Shown here: piece by piece, positions 5,385 through 6,783 of the stretch
Layout: each line of letters starts with the position of its first letter
Position numbering within the stretch: position 1 is the stretch's first letter
Assembly: GCA_009920585.1 (NCBI GenBank)
Contig: RFZT01000129.1
Location: 1-6,783 of the forward strand
Length of the DNA: 6,783 nucleotides
Reading direction: 5' to 3'
From: a bacterium
GTDB taxonomy: Bacteria; Verrucomicrobiota; Verrucomicrobiia; Chthoniobacterales; Terrimicrobiaceae
Program-made: the position numbers and the translations under genes
Notes under the pieces: model-generated
The model's input: only the letters and a program-made list of their open reading frames with translations
Databases searched by the model: none
Told to the model about the DNA's origin: nothing

Positions 5385-6783
5385 TCTTCGGAAGGCTTGG
5401 CGGGACGGAGATTTTCCAGAAAGGTTTTGGCTTCGCTTCTGATGATGGCTTTTTCGGATTCGGCCCTTTTTTTCCAAGCACTGACCATCATGCTCGTGCG
5501 AGGATTGGAGGCGAACCGCTGGGCGTGGCGGTCGTAAAAATCCCAGTAAAGAAGATTAAACGGGCAGGCGCCGGAGCCAGATTTTTTCTTGGGATCGAAG
5601 TGGCATCCATTGCAGTAGTTGCTCATCTTTGAAATGTAGGCCGCTGAGCCGGCGTAGGGCTTGGTGGCCATGAAGCCCCCATCCGCATGGAGCGCCATGC
5701 CCAACACGTTCGCCGCCATCACCCACTCATGCGCGTCGATATACATCTCCAAAAACCAGTCATGCGACTGCTGTGGATCGATGCCGGCGAGAAGCAGAAA
5801 GTTCCCGAGTATCATCAGCCTCTGGATGTGGTGATTGTAGGACGTGTCGATGGCTTCCGAGATGGTGAGGCTTAGGCACTGCATGTCTGTCTTCGCCGTG
5901 TAGAAGAAATCGGGCAAAGGCTGAGTGGCATTCAACGCATTGCTGGAGAGGTAATCTGGCATCTTGAGCCAATAGACGCCGTTCACAAACTCCCTCCAAC
6001 CGAGGATCTGTCGGATAAAGCCCTCGACGGCAGCCAACGGAGCGGTTCCATCCCGATAGGCTTTTTCGGCGGCCTCGACGCATTCCATCGGACTCAAAAG
6101 CCCTAAATTTAAAGGGCCAGATATGAGGCTGTGGAACATGGTCGGGGAATCTTGGAGCATCAAGTCTTGGTAATCTCCAAAACGAGGGAGTCTTTCTCGA
6201 ATGAATGCGGAGAGAGCCTGCAGCGCCTCGGCACGAGTCACCGGCAACCAGCAGTCCGCTGCCCGGCCGATGCCATTGGGAAAAAAACGATCGACTTCGG
6301 AAATGACCTTTTGCGTGATCTCGTCGTGCGACCGGGTCTTCGTCGCGGATACGCCCGGGCGAGGTGCCCCATCTTTCTTCCAATCGGAAAGGGTCTTGCG
6401 ATTTTCTGCATCGAAATTCCAAGCCCCACCCTCCGGTTCTCCATCGTGATCCAAAAGAATCCCATACTTCTGCCGGGCCTTGCGATAATGCTGCTCCATA
6501 AGCAATCGCTTTTTGCCATGGGCGGCACGAAGAAAATCCGCGCGGGGGACTACGAACTGGCATGTTGGCAAAACTTCAAGCGGGATTGCATTTTCCTCAG
6601 CAATCTGTTCGATCCTGCGCTGCTCACTGAAATTGTTTGGCTCCATCACCAAGAGTGAGGATGTCTGGAATTGGGCGAAATGCTTTTGAGCAGCCGAAGC
6701 CCAATCCGTCGTTTCGCCGAGAGCGTGGTAGTCGACCGTCCAATCCTTGTCCCTCAACTCTCCCGCAAAGTGGCGCATAGCGG
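5375..6783 (-). CDS. Iron-sulfur bacterial cryptochrome/photolyase (PhrB/CryB class), 5' partial
   Basis: This is a flavoprotein of the prokaryotic (6-4) photolyase / FeS-BCP class, expected to repair UV photoproducts using light or to act as a photoreceptor. In the numbering from the in-frame Met at 6776-6778 (467 residues), C301, C389, C392 and C405 have the same spacing (88, 3, 13) as the four 4Fe-4S ligands of Agrobacterium PhrB (C350, C438, C441, C454), a constant offset of 49. H316-H317 match the PhrB active-site His pair at the same offset, and W341 falls where PhrB has electron-transfer Trp390. The FAD-binding half includes QILGWREFVNGVYW (257-270) and MYIDAHEWVMAANVLGMALH (345-364). 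The Met is internal: the frame stays open to the right edge (GCT precedes it) and family members have about 50 more residues with a GDQL-type start, so the true start lies outside. The stop at 5375-5377 overlaps the fmdB-like gene end. Confidence 0.9.
   Translation of the reverse strand, partial: AMRHFAGELRDKDWTVDYHALGETTDWASAAQKHFAQFQTSSLLVMEPNNFSEQRRIEQIAEENAIPLEVLPTCQFVVPRADFLRAAHGKKRLLMEQHYRKARQKYGILLDHDGEPEGGAWNFDAENRKTLSDWKKDGAPRPGVSATKTRSHDEITQKVISEVDRFFPNGIGRAADCWLPVTRAEALQALSAFIRERLPRFGDYQDLMLQDSPTMFHSLISGPLNLGLLSPMECVEAAEKAYRDGTAPLAAVEGFIRQILGWREFVNGVYWLKMPDYLSSNALNATQPLPDFFYTAKTDMQCLSLTISEAIDTSYNHHIQRLMILGNFLLLAGIDPQQSHDWFLEMYIDAHEWVMAANVLGMALHADGGFMATKPYAGSAAYISKMSNYCNGCHFDPKKKSGSGACPFNLLYWDFYDRHAQRFASNPRTSMMVSAWKKRAESEKAIIRSEAKTFLENLRPAKPSEDQI

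Noticed and set aside
5760..6563. Second minus-strand open frame of 267 codons inside the photolyase
   Set aside because: It lies in another frame of the same strand, is Arg/Ser/Pro-rich, and has no motif. The photolyase frame explains the region fully.

Overview
The window appears to come from a Gram-negative bacterium, most likely of the Verrucomicrobiota. That call rests on family resemblance recalled from memory: the DUF4139 protein, the FmdB-like protein lacking its cysteines, and the sigma / small membrane protein / degenerate HtrA set all read like Verrucomicrobiota versions. No marker gene is present, so the assignment is an inference of moderate strength.

Left part (1-1268): the 3' end of an unrecognised gene (2-145), then a complete SAM-dependent methyltransferase with an N-terminal cysteine-pair knuckle (186-941), of the kind found in surface-polysaccharide loci. 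This part looks richer in A/T than the rest. It is followed by a 327-bp stretch that holds only the C-terminal half of a VapC-type PIN toxin (about 983-1192).

Middle (1269-2606): a DUF4139-domain protein whose signal peptide and first beta-strands are missing. Two genes lacking their 5' ends therefore lie side by side, which looks like a rearrangement scar at the edge of the polysaccharide region.

Right-middle, minus strand (4707 down to 2699): a tight three-gene operon encoding an ECF sigma factor, a small single-pass membrane protein in the usual anti-sigma position, and a secreted HtrA-fold protein with a PDZ domain. All three expected catalytic positions of the protease (His, Asp, Ser) align with glycine. 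By analogy with rpoE-rse and algU-muc-mucD, this could be an envelope-stress module in which the HtrA-like protein binds but does not cut. This is the most interesting item in the window.

Right end: diverging from the sigma factor is an FmdB-like protein (4869-5384) that has lost its zinc-ligand cysteines. Its 3' end overlaps by 10 bp, tail to tail, with a minus-strand iron-sulfur cryptochrome/photolyase of the PhrB/CryB class (5375 to beyond the right edge). The photolyase keeps four cysteines at exactly the spacing known for PhrB. No rRNA, tRNA, CRISPR array, intact insertion sequence or convincing terminator was seen.
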